The position numbers and the translations under genes were made by a program. From an uncultured Clostridia bacterium (GTDB lineage: Bacteria; Bacillota; Clostridia; Oscillospirales; Ruminococcaceae): 64,000 nt of DNA. Below, in pieces: positions 8,340 through 16,187 of this stretch (positions are counted from its first letter, which is position 1; every line of letters starts with the position of its first letter). A model generated the notes under the pieces. That model saw nothing but the letters and a program-made list of their open reading frames with translations. It ran no database searches and was not told where the DNA came from. The stretch covers positions 1-64,000 of the forward strand of contig CALXHI010000019.1 of assembly GCA_944388075.1 (NCBI GenBank). The letters are read 5' to 3'.

Positions 8340-9852
8340 ATGTCTCCTCCAATCGGTCAACATAGGCTTGCAAACGCAAATCCGGCAGCGTTCTCTCCTC
8401 TGCTTTGACCCGCTCCACAAAATTGCCCTGCCAGCTGTCTGAATCGACCTCGCATACCGTATCCCAATGCTCTGCCATGACCACATAGGCATCGCTCGAC
8501 AAATCGCAGAGCATATCCACATCCAATTCTTTCAATGTACCGTCCTCATATCGGCTGATATTGTAAGATGCAATCAGCGCATCAGGACGCACAGCACAAA
8601 GCCCCAAAAATCCAACCAGAAATGCCGTTGCCAAAATCGCTGCGGTCGGAATTCGGGTTACATACTGCCGTACCAGCAATACCACAAAGCAAATCGCCAA
8701 CAGCACCATAAACCATGCCGTATACAAACGTAGCCGCGTCAATCCATAGGCATCGATATACATCCCCATTTTCGCAAGTGCCGTCGCAATCAAAAACAGC
8801 GTCAACAGGCAAAGAACGGTCGCAAATAGGCGCAGCGCAATCGGACGTTTGTCGGATTCTCGTTTTGAGCAACCGGTCAAAACCAATATCAAGCCCAAAT
8901 TGATGACTGCCAACACGCAAAGCTCAAAGAACCCCCGTCTAGCATAATCGGCAAAGCTCATCGTCTCCGGCAGTTCGCCGACAAATGCCGCACAGTAATA
9001 CTGAATCTGCGAGATGACATATACAAAGTACAACACAAAAATCGGAATCAAGGCCGCATACAATCCCAACGCCGGAAAAACACGGCATTTTTGCATCGCT
9101 GTTTCATACTCTGCATCGGAACACAGTCTGCCGTTGGAGATGCCGTACAGCAGGGCATACAGCCAAAGCCCAATCGGCACACTCAGAATCAACTGCCAGA
9201 GCAATCTGCCGAGATCCGCATCTAACAGCCGCTCGAGCCATTGCTCCACACCGGCATCGGCAGAGGCGAGCAATGCGCCAACCAAAAATGTCAGCGGAAT
9301 GGTTCCCAAAAGCCCAAGCCCAATCGTTGCAACACTGCGTGCCACCCGTGCATTCTTCGGTGCAGTCCGCAGGACTTCCACACCGGCGGCATACTCCTCC
9401 ATCGGCAGCTTGACGCATGCAGCCAACAAATCCGGCAGGAAAAACCGTGTGACAAAGCCGGTCTTTTGGGAAACGCTCCGCAGCCACCATGCCGTCGCCA
9501 GAATCTGAAACACCAGACACAGCCCACGCAGCCCCGAACCGGAGGTCAGAGAAAAGACGAGCGGAAATAACAGCATGATGATACCTGTTACATGCTGCAT
9601 CCCCTGCGGCCGACACCCATTGCAACGAACATAGGCATAGCAGCCGACCGCTAGCAGCATCAGCACCACCGTAGACCAAAACGATATCCCATACAGCACA
9701 AAACGCACCAGAAGAAATGCGGCGACAAATGCCAGCAATGCGGCAACCGTATCATGGGAACGGAATGTACGGGGCGGTTTTGGCTCTGCCGGAACAATAT
9801 GGATTTCGGCATCCCAGTTTGACGCATTCATAGGCAGATTCGGTTCATTCAT
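8314..9852 (-). CDS. DUF4173/DUF4153 family multi-pass membrane protein
   Basis: This 512-residue protein has about 11 membrane segments. The stretch ALAKMGMYIDAYGLTRLR followed by YTAWFM is the signature of DUF4173 (DUF4153-type) membrane proteins. The last 60 residues lie outside the membrane. Such proteins are often found beside XRE regulators and DUF2975 proteins in clostridia; their function is unknown. The ATG at 9852 overlaps the stop of the XRE gene by 8 bases and has GGAGAGGAG upstream. Confidence 0.8.
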   Translation of the reverse strand: MNEPNLPMNASNWDAEIHIVPAEPKPPRTFRSHDTVAALLAFVAAFLLVRFVLYGISFWSTVVLMLLAVGCYAYVRCNGCRPQGMQHVTGIIMLLFPLVFSLTSGSGLRGLCLVFQILATAWWLRSVSQKTGFVTRFFLPDLLAACVKLPMEEYAAGVEVLRTAPKNARVARSVATIGLGLLGTIPLTFLVGALLASADAGVEQWLERLLDADLGRLLWQLILSVPIGLWLYALLYGISNGRLCSDAEYETAMQKCRVFPALGLYAALIPIFVLYFVYVISQIQYYCAAFVGELPETMSFADYARRGFFELCVLAVINLGLILVLTGCSKRESDKRPIALRLFATVLCLLTLFLIATALAKMGMYIDAYGLTRLRLYTAWFMVLLAICFVVLLVRQYVTRIPTAAILATAFLVGFLGLCAVRPDALIASYNISRYEDGTLKELDVDMLCDLSSDAYVVMAEHWDTVCEVDSDSWQGNFVERVKAEERTLPDLRLQAYVDRLEETYAEQLHNE

Positions 9853-10072
9853 TGCGCTGCTCCTCTCCATCGGGTTCGTAGGCGAGAATATCGCCCGGTT
9901 GGCAATCCAAAGCCTTGCAAAGTGCCTCCAAGGTAGAAAAGCGAATGGCTTTAGCTTTGTTATTTTTCAGGATAGACAGATTGGCAGGTGTAATCTCGAT
10001 CCGTTCGGCAAGCTCGCCGGCAGAGATTTTCCGCTTTGCCATCATCACATCCAGATTGACGATAATCGGCAT
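9845..10072 (-). CDS. XRE-family transcriptional regulator (YozG type)
   Basis: This 75-residue protein is a single helix-turn-helix domain: MAKRKISAGELAERIEITPANLSILKN, then KAIRFSTLEALCKALDCQPGDIL. It matches the short Cro-like regulators that accompany DUF2975 genes. The ATG at 10072 follows GGAGAGAGGAG; the longer frame upstream overlaps the DUF2975 gene and is not needed. It probably represses its own operon through the TTATCG/CGATAA palindrome at 10618-10634. Confidence 0.9.
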   Translation of the reverse strand: MPIIVNLDVMMAKRKISAGELAERIEITPANLSILKNNKAKAIRFSTLEALCKALDCQPGDILAYEPDGEEQRNE

Positions 10073-10095
10073 GTTCTGCTCCTCTCTCCGCTTGA

Positions 10096-10548
10096 TCAGA
10101 TCGTGTAATCGCTTTCTTCCTGCAAGGCTACCGCCATCGCAAAAACATTCTTCAGGACTCGAAGCAGTACGCCCAAAAACAGGCACACCAACATCACCAG
10201 CAGCATAATGGTGCGCCAAATCGTCAGCACACCAAGAATCACACCAATGGCTATGCAGGCCCAGGACAGAATCCGCAGCGTTGTCACATTCTCCGGCACA
10301 AAAATCTGCGACCGCCGAATCCGGAACAGCATGCGGTCAAGCTGCCAAATTGCCACCATTGCCACCGCATCACAGAGATAAAAGCAGATATTCAGCTGCA
10401 AGCGAATCGGTTCCTGTTCCGATACCGCATCATACCATTCCGTACAAAGCGGAATGAAAAACAATGCAACAAGCGCCAACACCATAATGATTCTCACTAG
10501 CAGACAAGACAGCTTCAGCGAATGGGTTTCCGTCCATGTGATGGACAT
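10096..10548 (-). CDS. DUF2975 family membrane protein
   Basis: This 150-residue protein has four membrane segments and the DUF2975 layout: a first helix LLVRIIMVLALVALFFIP, a second beginning LNICFYLCDAVAMVAIWQLDRML, then PENVTTLRILSWACIAIGVI. It is the first gene of the operon and is followed by the XRE gene, the usual pairing for this family; the membrane protein may modulate the regulator. The ATG at 10548 has AAAGGAG about 10 bases upstream; a GTG at 10557 lies too close to that site. Confidence 0.85.
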   Translation of the reverse strand: MSITWTETHSLKLSCLLVRIIMVLALVALFFIPLCTEWYDAVSEQEPIRLQLNICFYLCDAVAMVAIWQLDRMLFRIRRSQIFVPENVTTLRILSWACIAIGVILGVLTIWRTIMLLVMLVCLFLGVLLRVLKNVFAMAVALQEESDYTI

Positions 10549-10581
10549 ATGCGTCACACTCCTTTGGGTTTTTGTGGCTTT

Positions 10582-10610
10582 ATTATAACACAGAATTTGC
10601 CGTTTGTCAA
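10582..10610 (-). promoter_or_regulatory. Promoter of the DUF2975-XRE-DUF4173-DUF2809 operon
   Basis: On the minus strand TTGACA (10610-10605) and TATAAT (10587-10582) are separated by 17 bp. Confidence 0.88.
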
Positions 10611-10617
10611 TACCTTT

Positions 10618-10634
10618 TTATCGAAAAACGATAA
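10618..10634. promoter_or_regulatory. Probable operator of the XRE regulator
   Basis: TTATCG-AAAAA-CGATAA is a perfect palindrome lying 8 bp upstream of the minus-strand -35 box and just before the divergent DUF2752 gene. It is the obvious target for the XRE protein encoded in the operon. Confidence 0.6.
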
Positions 10635-10679
10635 TTTTTTCTTGATTTCCGATATAATTTGAAAGGAGAGTCATGTCAC

Positions 10680-11069
10680 ATGCAACGTTTCATGCCAAAA
10701 AAATTACGCATTTTCGTGCTTTTGCTATTGCCATTTGCCGGATTTGCACTGCTGTGCGGCGCAGCATGGCTCTATGCCCGATACCTCCTGCCATGGATGC
10801 CGAACTGTCTGCTGCGGTCGCTCACAGGTCTGCTTTGCCCCTCCTGCGGTCTGACCCATGCCCTCTTTGCACTCTGCCAAGGCGATCTACTTGGTGCGAT
10901 TCGATACAATGCGCTGATTGTGCTTGGGGTTGCCGCTGCACTCGGCTACTATGCGGAACTATGGCTACAAACAATCGGTAAGCCAAAACATATTCTCCCT
11001 CGCAAGCTCTGGGCTTGGCTTTTGATTTTGGGGCTGTATCTGGTTTACTGGATTCTCCGCAATCTATAA
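10680..11069 (+). CDS. DUF2752 family membrane protein
   Basis: This 129-residue protein has three membrane helices and the family signature TGLLCPSCGLTHALFALCQG followed by DLLGAIRYN. The CPxCG motif could bind metal, but the family has no known function. The ATG at 10680 follows AAAGGAG by 11 bases; the ATG at 10673 is in another frame. It is divergent from the DUF2975 operon and shares its control region. The TATAAT at 10653-10658 lacks a clear -35 box, so expression may depend on an activator. Confidence 0.82.
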   Translation: MQRFMPKKLRIFVLLLLPFAGFALLCGAAWLYARYLLPWMPNCLLRSLTGLLCPSCGLTHALFALCQGDLLGAIRYNALIVLGVAAALGYYAELWLQTIGKPKHILPRKLWAWLLILGLYLVYWILRNL

Positions 11070-11110
11070 AAAATCACTCGCCGATTCAATTTCGACGAGT
11101 GATTTGTTTT
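11070..11110. terminator. Bidirectional terminator
   Basis: AAATCACTCG..CGA pairs with TCG..CGAGTGATTT around a short AT loop. A run of A on the left and TTGTTTT on the right make it work in both directions for the converging genes. Confidence 0.85.
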
Positions 11111-11118
11111 GTTATGGG

Positions 11119-11727
11119 TTATTCAAACAGCAGCCGGCTGCCGTCAATCCAAAGCGCCGACACCTGACCGGAACCGACAGCATCCTCTACGCTTGGCAGT
11201 TCACCATTTTTATAGGAAATCAGCAGCGCATCCATCACATCATAGATCGTCATATCCAAATCCTCGAATATCTCCGCATACGGATCTTCCGTATATTTCA
11301 GCATATAATCCGGCAGCGTACCGGTTTGCTCATAGGCAGGGAATACCTCATCCTGCTCCGCACAAAGCCGCATGAAATCTTCCAGCAGCACATCGGAATA
11401 TTGCCAAAAACCGCTGAACATCGACAATACCATTACCGTGATAAGCAACGAGAGTGCCGCCGTAATGATACCGGTAATCGACATCCCTGTACCACGATGA
11501 TGCTTCACCAACGCAATGATACCAAAAATCACTGCAAGCGGTGCCGTCACAATATGCGTGCAGCAGCACATACCGAGCAGGCTCAGCAAACCCAAAACCA
11601 AAGCTGCAATCGCAAAGCCAATCGGTTTTTGCGGTGTTTCGGGTGACGGCTCATAACCGGAATGATCGCCATACGGGTCGCCGCCGTAGGCAAAGGGGTC
11701 ATATCCATTGGGGATCGGTTGTTCCAT
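11119..11727 (-). CDS. DUF4190-type membrane protein
   Basis: This 202-residue protein starts with a Gly/Tyr/Pro-rich cytoplasmic tail (NGYDPFAYGGDPYGDHSGYE), then two helices, GFAIAALVLGLLSLLGMCCC and the region APLAVIFGIIALVKHHRGTG, as in DUF4190 proteins. The last 100 residues form an extracytoplasmic acidic domain that I do not recognise. The ATG at 11727 follows AAAGGAG. It lies 12 bases downstream of the metA stop and may be read through from metA. Confidence 0.75.
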   Translation of the reverse strand: MEQPIPNGYDPFAYGGDPYGDHSGYEPSPETPQKPIGFAIAALVLGLLSLLGMCCCTHIVTAPLAVIFGIIALVKHHRGTGMSITGIITAALSLLITVMVLSMFSGFWQYSDVLLEDFMRLCAEQDEVFPAYEQTGTLPDYMLKYTEDPYAEIFEDLDMTIYDVMDALLISYKNGELPSVEDAVGSGQVSALWIDGSRLLFE

Positions 11728-11738
11728 ATGTTTCTCCT

Positions 11739-12686
11739 TTACGCATCCATATGCTGCATCCAGTCCCAATCGGTCAAGTCCTCGAGCCGATAGGGGGTGC
11801 GTTGATAAATACAGTAATTCAGCCAATTCGAGAACATCAAATTGGCATGGCAACGCCATGTGAAACACGGCTGCTGCATCGGATCATCATTCGGGAAATA
11901 GTGACGGGGAACTGCAATCGGCAGTCCTTTGTTGACGTCACGGAAATATTCCTCTGCGAGCGTCATACGGTCATACTCTGAATGTCCGGTGATGAAATAC
12001 TGCCGACCATTGCGGTTTGCGACGATATGAACGCCGGATTCCTCAGAACTTGTGAGGATTTCCAGCTCCGGTACACGCTCGATATCCTCCCGTCGAATTT
12101 CCGTATGGCGGGAGTGCGGCACCTGAAAGACTTCATCAAAGCCCTGCAGCAGCAATGCATTCTCGACCTCAACCCGATGCGGAAAGATGCCGAACATCTT
12201 TTGCGGCAACGGATATTTCGGCACACCGAACTGGTGATAGAGTGCAGCCTGTGCGCCCCAGCAGATATGCAGCGTGCTGAACACATGCGTCTTGGACCAG
12301 TCCATAATTTCACAGATTTCCTGCCAGTAGTCCACCTGCTCGAACGGCATCTGCTCGACCGGCGCACCGGTGATAATCAGACCATCGAAATACCGGTCTT
12401 TGACTGCCGAGAACGGCGTATAGAACGCATCGAGATGACTTTGCGCAGTATGCTTGGACACATGAGATTCCAGCCGGATCAGCGAGATATCAACCTGTAT
12501 CGCACTATTGCTCATCAACCGCAGCAGCTGAATTTCGGTTTCAATCTTTTTGGGCATGATATTGAGAATCGACAACCGCAGCGGACGAATATCCTGATGG
12601 GCTGCCCGTTCGCTGCTCATCACGAAGATATTCTCCTGGCGCAACGCTTGATAGGCAGGCAGATCGGGTGAAATACAAATCGGCAA
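11739..12686 (-). CDS. metA: Homoserine O-acetyltransferase (MetA family), TTG start
   Basis: This enzyme acylates L-homoserine in methionine synthesis. Taking TTG at 12686 as start (GAGGAG 8 bases upstream) gives MPICISPDLPAYQAL, the normal family start, and puts catalytic C142 in LHICWGAQ, H235 and E237 in TGHSEYD, exactly at the reference numbers. Residue 111 is Glu in TGAPVEQMPF; in the Bacillus cereus enzyme Glu111 specifies acetyl-CoA, whereas E. coli has Gly and uses succinyl-CoA. So acetyl-CoA is the likely donor. The ATG at 12707 would add seven residues that are in fact the ribosome binding site. It is 60 bases downstream of the biotin operon. Confidence 0.93.
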   Translation of the reverse strand: MPICISPDLPAYQALRQENIFVMSSERAAHQDIRPLRLSILNIMPKKIETEIQLLRLMSNSAIQVDISLIRLESHVSKHTAQSHLDAFYTPFSAVKDRYFDGLIITGAPVEQMPFEQVDYWQEICEIMDWSKTHVFSTLHICWGAQAALYHQFGVPKYPLPQKMFGIFPHRVEVENALLLQGFDEVFQVPHSRHTEIRREDIERVPELEILTSSEESGVHIVANRNGRQYFITGHSEYDRMTLAEEYFRDVNKGLPIAVPRHYFPNDDPMQQPCFTWRCHANLMFSNWLNYCIYQRTPYRLEDLTDWDWMQHMDA

Positions 12687-12736
12687 AAGCAATAACTCCT
12701 CTCTCATTCAAACAACAGCTGCGCATACGGGGGAAA

Positions 12737-12758
12737 CACCCCGTCCTCAGACGGGGTG
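12737..12758 (-). terminator. Hairpin overlapping the end of the carboxyltransferase gene
   Basis: On the minus strand CACCCCGTC-TGAG-GACGGGGTG spans the stop codon and is followed by TTTCCCCC. The T-run is poor, so it may only reduce read-through into metA. Confidence 0.5.
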
Positions 12759-14144
12759 AATCTGCTTTTCCGCGTTTCCGTGCACGCCATCAAGACCAAA
12801 CTGCTGATCTCTGCGCTTCTCAAAGAACTTCACGGCAACCTGACCGAATTGTGCATAGCTGAGGACATCTTCCTCTTGCTGAATCCACTCGGAGCATTCC
12901 TCACGCAGCTTCTCCAGCTCCGGTGCAATCAGGTCTGCCGGACGGCAATCGATCGGCTCGGCATCGCCGATGATCTTCTTACGGAATGCCGGATCAATCG
13001 GAACGGGCGTCTTACCGTATTCGCCACGCACCATGCCCTTGAACTCCTTGGTGACCGTCTTGTAACGTTCGCCCATGATGACATTGAACACAGCCTGCGT
13101 ACCGACAATCTGTGAGGTCGGGGTTACGAGCGGCGGCATACCGGCATCCTTACGAACACGCGGTACTTCCTCCATAACGGCAGTCAGCTGATCCTCCTTA
13201 CCTGCCTGCTTGAGCTGCGAGAGCAGGTTGGAGAGCATACCGCCGGGTACCTGATAAATCAAAGCGTTGGCATCGGTTGCGAGCATCTTCGGGTCAAGCA
13301 GACCGGCATCGATATATTTCTGACGCAGACCCATGAAATAGGTGCGCAGCTCACCCAAAGCAACCAAATCCAGACCGGTATCATATTCCGTACCCTGCAA
13401 TGCAGCAACCATCGACTCGGTCGGCGCATGGGACGTACCCAATGCCAGCGGGCTCAAAGCGGTATCAATGATATCAGCACCTGCCTCAATGCCCTTCAGC
13501 AGGCACATGGAGGCAAGACCGGAGGTGTAATGCGTATGCAGCTGCACCGGAATCTTAACCGCAGCCTTGATGGCCTTGACCAGCGCCTCGGTGCGATAGG
13601 GTGTCAGCAGGGCAGCCATATCCTTAATGCAGATGGAGTCTGCACCAATTGCCTCAACCTGCTTTGCATAGTTGGCGTAGTACTCATCGGTGAACACATC
13701 GCCGGTTGTATAGCTGATGGCAACCTGCGTATGTGCGCCTTCCTTTTTGGCAGCATTGATGGCAGTCTGCAAATTGCGGATATCATTGAGTGCATCGAAA
13801 ATACGGATGATATCAATGCCATTTGCCACCGACTTCTGGACGAAATATTCCAACACATCGTCTGCATAGTGACGATAGCCGAGCATATTCTGTCCACGGA
13901 ACAGCATCTGCAGCTTAGTATTCGGCAGATTCTTTTTCAAAATGCGCAGACGTTCCCACGGATCCTCATTGAGGAAACGGAGGCAGGAATCGAATGTTGC
14001 ACCACCCCAGCATTCCACGGAATGGAAGCCGATCTTGTCCATCGCTGGCAGAATCGGCAGCATGTCCGAGGTCGGCATACGGGTTGCCAACAGCGACTGG
14101 TGCGCATCACGGAGTATGGTTTCTGTAATCTTAATCTTCGCCAT
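12747..14144 (-). CDS. Biotin-dependent carboxyltransferase, OadA / transcarboxylase 5S type
   Basis: This 465-residue protein transfers carboxyl between biotin and pyruvate/oxaloacetate. It has the TIM-barrel motifs TETILRDAHQSLLATR, WGGATFDSCLRFLNEDPW, the acceptor-lysine region ADSICIKDMAALLTP and the metal site LHTHYTSG. It ends without a biotinyl domain, which is supplied by the separate gene upstream. With the divergent acyl-CoA carboxyltransferase and biotin carrier genes it makes the 12S/5S/1.3S set of a methylmalonyl-CoA:pyruvate transcarboxylase-like complex. The similar gene set in Clostridium thermocellum is thought to interconvert oxaloacetate and pyruvate. The ATG at 14144 is used; a GTG at 14153 is closer to GGAGAAAG. 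Confidence 0.9.
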   Translation of the reverse strand: MAKIKITETILRDAHQSLLATRMPTSDMLPILPAMDKIGFHSVECWGGATFDSCLRFLNEDPWERLRILKKNLPNTKLQMLFRGQNMLGYRHYADDVLEYFVQKSVANGIDIIRIFDALNDIRNLQTAINAAKKEGAHTQVAISYTTGDVFTDEYYANYAKQVEAIGADSICIKDMAALLTPYRTEALVKAIKAAVKIPVQLHTHYTSGLASMCLLKGIEAGADIIDTALSPLALGTSHAPTESMVAALQGTEYDTGLDLVALGELRTYFMGLRQKYIDAGLLDPKMLATDANALIYQVPGGMLSNLLSQLKQAGKEDQLTAVMEEVPRVRKDAGMPPLVTPTSQIVGTQAVFNVIMGERYKTVTKEFKGMVRGEYGKTPVPIDPAFRKKIIGDAEPIDCRPADLIAPELEKLREECSEWIQQEEDVLSYAQFGQVAVKFFEKRRDQQFGLDGVHGNAEKQIHPV

Positions 14145-14165
14145 TGTCGTCACGCTTTCTCCGGC

Positions 14166-14567
14166 TTAGCTGAGAACAGCCAGCGTATCGCCGGTATTCA
14201 CGGAGCCGCCCTTGGTCGCCGAGATAGCAGCAATCGTACCATCCTGCGGAGCGACGATATCATTCTCCATCTTCATGGCCTCGAGCACAAACAACGGCTG
14301 ACCGCTCTTGACCACATCGCCGACATTGCACTTAACCTCGAGGATCGTGCCGGGCATCGGAGCGGAAACGGGCGTACCGTCAGCCGGTGCAGGGGCGGCA
14401 GCCGGTGCAGGGCCGGCAGCCGGTGCAGGGGCGGCAGCCGGTGCAGGGACGGCGGCAGGTACCGGTGCAGCAGCCGGAGCGGCAGCAACCGGAGCTGCGC
14501 CGCCGGTCATCTCTTCCACGCAAACATCATACTGCTTATTGTTGACAGTTACACGAAACTGTTTCAT
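14166..14567 (-). CDS. Biotin carboxyl carrier protein (1.3S type)
   Basis: This 133-residue protein has a short N-terminal beta domain (MKQFRVTVNNKQYDVCVEEM), an Ala/Pro linker built of AP repeats (residues about 24-62) and a biotinyl domain with the biotin lysine K99 in LEAMKMEN. The linker lets the biotin arm swing between the two carboxyltransferase subunits of the operon. AGGAGG precedes the ATG. It is 21 bases upstream of the OadA-like gene on the minus strand. Confidence 0.95.
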   Translation of the reverse strand: MKQFRVTVNNKQYDVCVEEMTGGAAPVAAAPAAAPVPAAVPAPAAAPAPAAGPAPAAAPAPADGTPVSAPMPGTILEVKCNVGDVVKSGQPLFVLEAMKMENDIVAPQDGTIAAISATKGGSVNTGDTLAVLS

Positions 14568-14621
14568 AGTATCCTCCTAAAAAATTATTTGATAATAGAA
14601 CGCACATGCGCCGAATTTCAA

Positions 14622-15962
14622 TCAGAACGGGATATTGCTATGCTTTTTGGGCAGCTTGCTGACACGCTTGCTCTCGAGAATATCGAGACCGTCCACAATT
14701 GCCTGACGGGTATCTGCCATGGCGATCACGCTGTCGATGACACCGATTTCAGCGGCCTTCTGTGCAGAGGCAAGGGTCTTGCGGTACTCGTCTGCCAGAG
14801 CGGTACGCTTTGCCTTAACATCGGCTGCGCCCTTGAGCTTGTCATGCCACAGGAACTCGACGGCGGCTTCCGGATACATCGGCGCAATGGCAGCGGTATC
14901 CCAAGCCAGCACCAAATCGCTTCCGGCACCTCTGCCTGCCAGAGCGGAGAACGCTGCACCGCAGGCATCCCCAATGACCAGAGCAATCTTCACCGTGGTG
15001 GCTTCCGCATAGGCACCGCAGAGCTGACTCATGGCACGCAGCGAACCACGCTTTGCCGCATCGGTATCGACTGCAAAGCCGGAGGTATCGAGTACCGTAA
15101 TGAGCGGAATCGAAAACGCATCGCAGGTGCGGACAAAGCGTGCAATCTTTGCCACATCGTCCACATCGAGAAAGTCATTGTTTTTGCCCGCACGAATCAG
15201 ACCGACAGTCATGCCGCGAACGGTCGCCAAAGCGGTTTCCGTATGCGCCCCGAATTTGGTATAGAGCGGAAGAAAAGCGCCGCTGTCTGTGATTGCCTCA
15301 AGCACACTGTCTTTGGTGCAGACGGCAGCCGGCGGATCAAATTCGCTGACAGGCGCACCTGCCAGATTATTAGAGGGAAGCATACGCAGGATAGCTTTGA
15401 CCTCGTCCATCACAGCGGTATCATCTTCGAGCACCTTTGTCACGATACCTGCCTTTGCAGCGGTTTCCGGCTTTTCGGCATCACTGCCAAAGGGCGGTGT
15501 GAGATACAGCTCTGCTTTTTGCGTTGCCAGAACAAAATCCGCCTGCTCCGCCATCAGAGCGGCACTGCCGGCGCATACACCGGCAATCACGGAAATCTGC
15601 GGCACCACACCGCTCAGACGTGCCGAGCATGCAATCAATTTGCCATAAGCAGAAAGCGGTTCGGCAGTTCCGTCTACATATACACCATTGGAATCATATA
15701 CACCAACGATCGGTGTACCGGTTTTGAGAGCGAGTGCATACAGACGCTTCATTTTTCCGGCTGTATTTTGACCCATGACACCATCGTTGACATCCGGAGA
15801 CTGTGCAAATGCGCAGACAGGTTGTCCCTCGACATAACCATGTGCGCAGACAACGGCGGCCGGCGCACCATTTTCGGTCCGGCAAGCATCCAGTTCCGTA
15901 AACACGCCGTTATCGAACAGGCGACTGAGCCGTTCTCTCGCGATCGTTCCATTTGTTTCCAT
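14622..15962 (-). CDS. Acyl-CoA carboxyltransferase subunit (12S type), divergent
   Basis: This protein of 446 residues belongs to the crotonase-fold carboxyltransferases. The N-half has TIARERLSRLFDNG, LKTGTPIVGVYDSNGVY and GVVPQISVIAGVCAGSAALM; the C-half has GKNNDFLDVDDVAKIARFVR, ITVLDTSGFAVDTD and the end region KHSNIPF. It is shorter than the usual 510-520 residues, and the oxyanion-hole loops are unusual (GVCAGSA where GPCAGGA is normal). Its acyl-CoA substrate (methylmalonyl-, malonyl- or other) cannot be told. The start is uncertain: ATG at 15962 gives the usual N-terminus, while ATG at 15977 directly abuts AAAGG. It is the first gene of the three-gene operon. Confidence 0.82.
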   Translation of the reverse strand: METNGTIARERLSRLFDNGVFTELDACRTENGAPAAVVCAHGYVEGQPVCAFAQSPDVNDGVMGQNTAGKMKRLYALALKTGTPIVGVYDSNGVYVDGTAEPLSAYGKLIACSARLSGVVPQISVIAGVCAGSAALMAEQADFVLATQKAELYLTPPFGSDAEKPETAAKAGIVTKVLEDDTAVMDEVKAILRMLPSNNLAGAPVSEFDPPAAVCTKDSVLEAITDSGAFLPLYTKFGAHTETALATVRGMTVGLIRAGKNNDFLDVDDVAKIARFVRTCDAFSIPLITVLDTSGFAVDTDAAKRGSLRAMSQLCGAYAEATTVKIALVIGDACGAAFSALAGRGAGSDLVLAWDTAAIAPMYPEAAVEFLWHDKLKGAADVKAKRTALADEYRKTLASAQKAAEIGVIDSVIAMADTRQAIVDGLDILESKRVSKLPKKHSNIPF

Positions 15963-16013
15963 ACTGTTGAATCGCATCCTTTCATGGATAGAGTTAGGTT
16001 CTATACCAATCAT

Positions 16014-16042
16014 ATTATATCATACCCGGTGAAAAAATGCAA
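16014..16042 (-). promoter_or_regulatory. Promoter of the biotin transcarboxylase operon
   Basis: On the minus strand TTGCAT (16042-16037) and TATAAT (16019-16014) are separated by 17 bp. Confidence 0.8.
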
Positions 16043-16115
16043 GTAGTTTTTGCGTTTTTCAAACATTCACCGAGCTTTTCAACACATTTTGACATTTTCA
16101 TGCCCCAACGGATCG

Positions 16116-16178
16116 AAAAAAACAGACCAGCCCATCGAAACCGCCGAAAATAAGCGGATTTCGAGATGCCGGTCTGTT
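16116..16178 (-). terminator. Terminator of the P-type ATPase gene
   Basis: On the minus strand AACAGACC pairs with GGTCTGTT, extended inside by GGCATCTCGAAATCCGC against a near-complementary arm, and is followed by seven T. Confidence 0.92.
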
Positions 16179-16187
16179 CGGAATGTC

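Noticed and set aside
12747..14144. Annotation of the 5S-type protein as a sodium-pumping oxaloacetate decarboxylase alpha subunit.
   Set aside because: No beta or gamma membrane subunit is in the operon and a 12S-type gene is, which favours a soluble transcarboxylase-like complex.
15962..15977. Recurring AAGGATG just before genes (15977, 18836, 22743, 41251, 63808), each with an ATG abutting the SD and in frame with a second ATG 3-5 codons later, as if by design.
   Set aside because: The in-frame pattern is an ascertainment effect: only in-frame upstream starts extend a reading frame. I simply chose the second ATG as start.
13428..16046. Very long plus-strand open frame opposite the biotin operon.
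   Set aside because: It is antisense to three well-recognised genes, has no SD and encodes no domain; it results from codon bias of the opposite strand. The same holds for 16050-18809 and 51499-53577.
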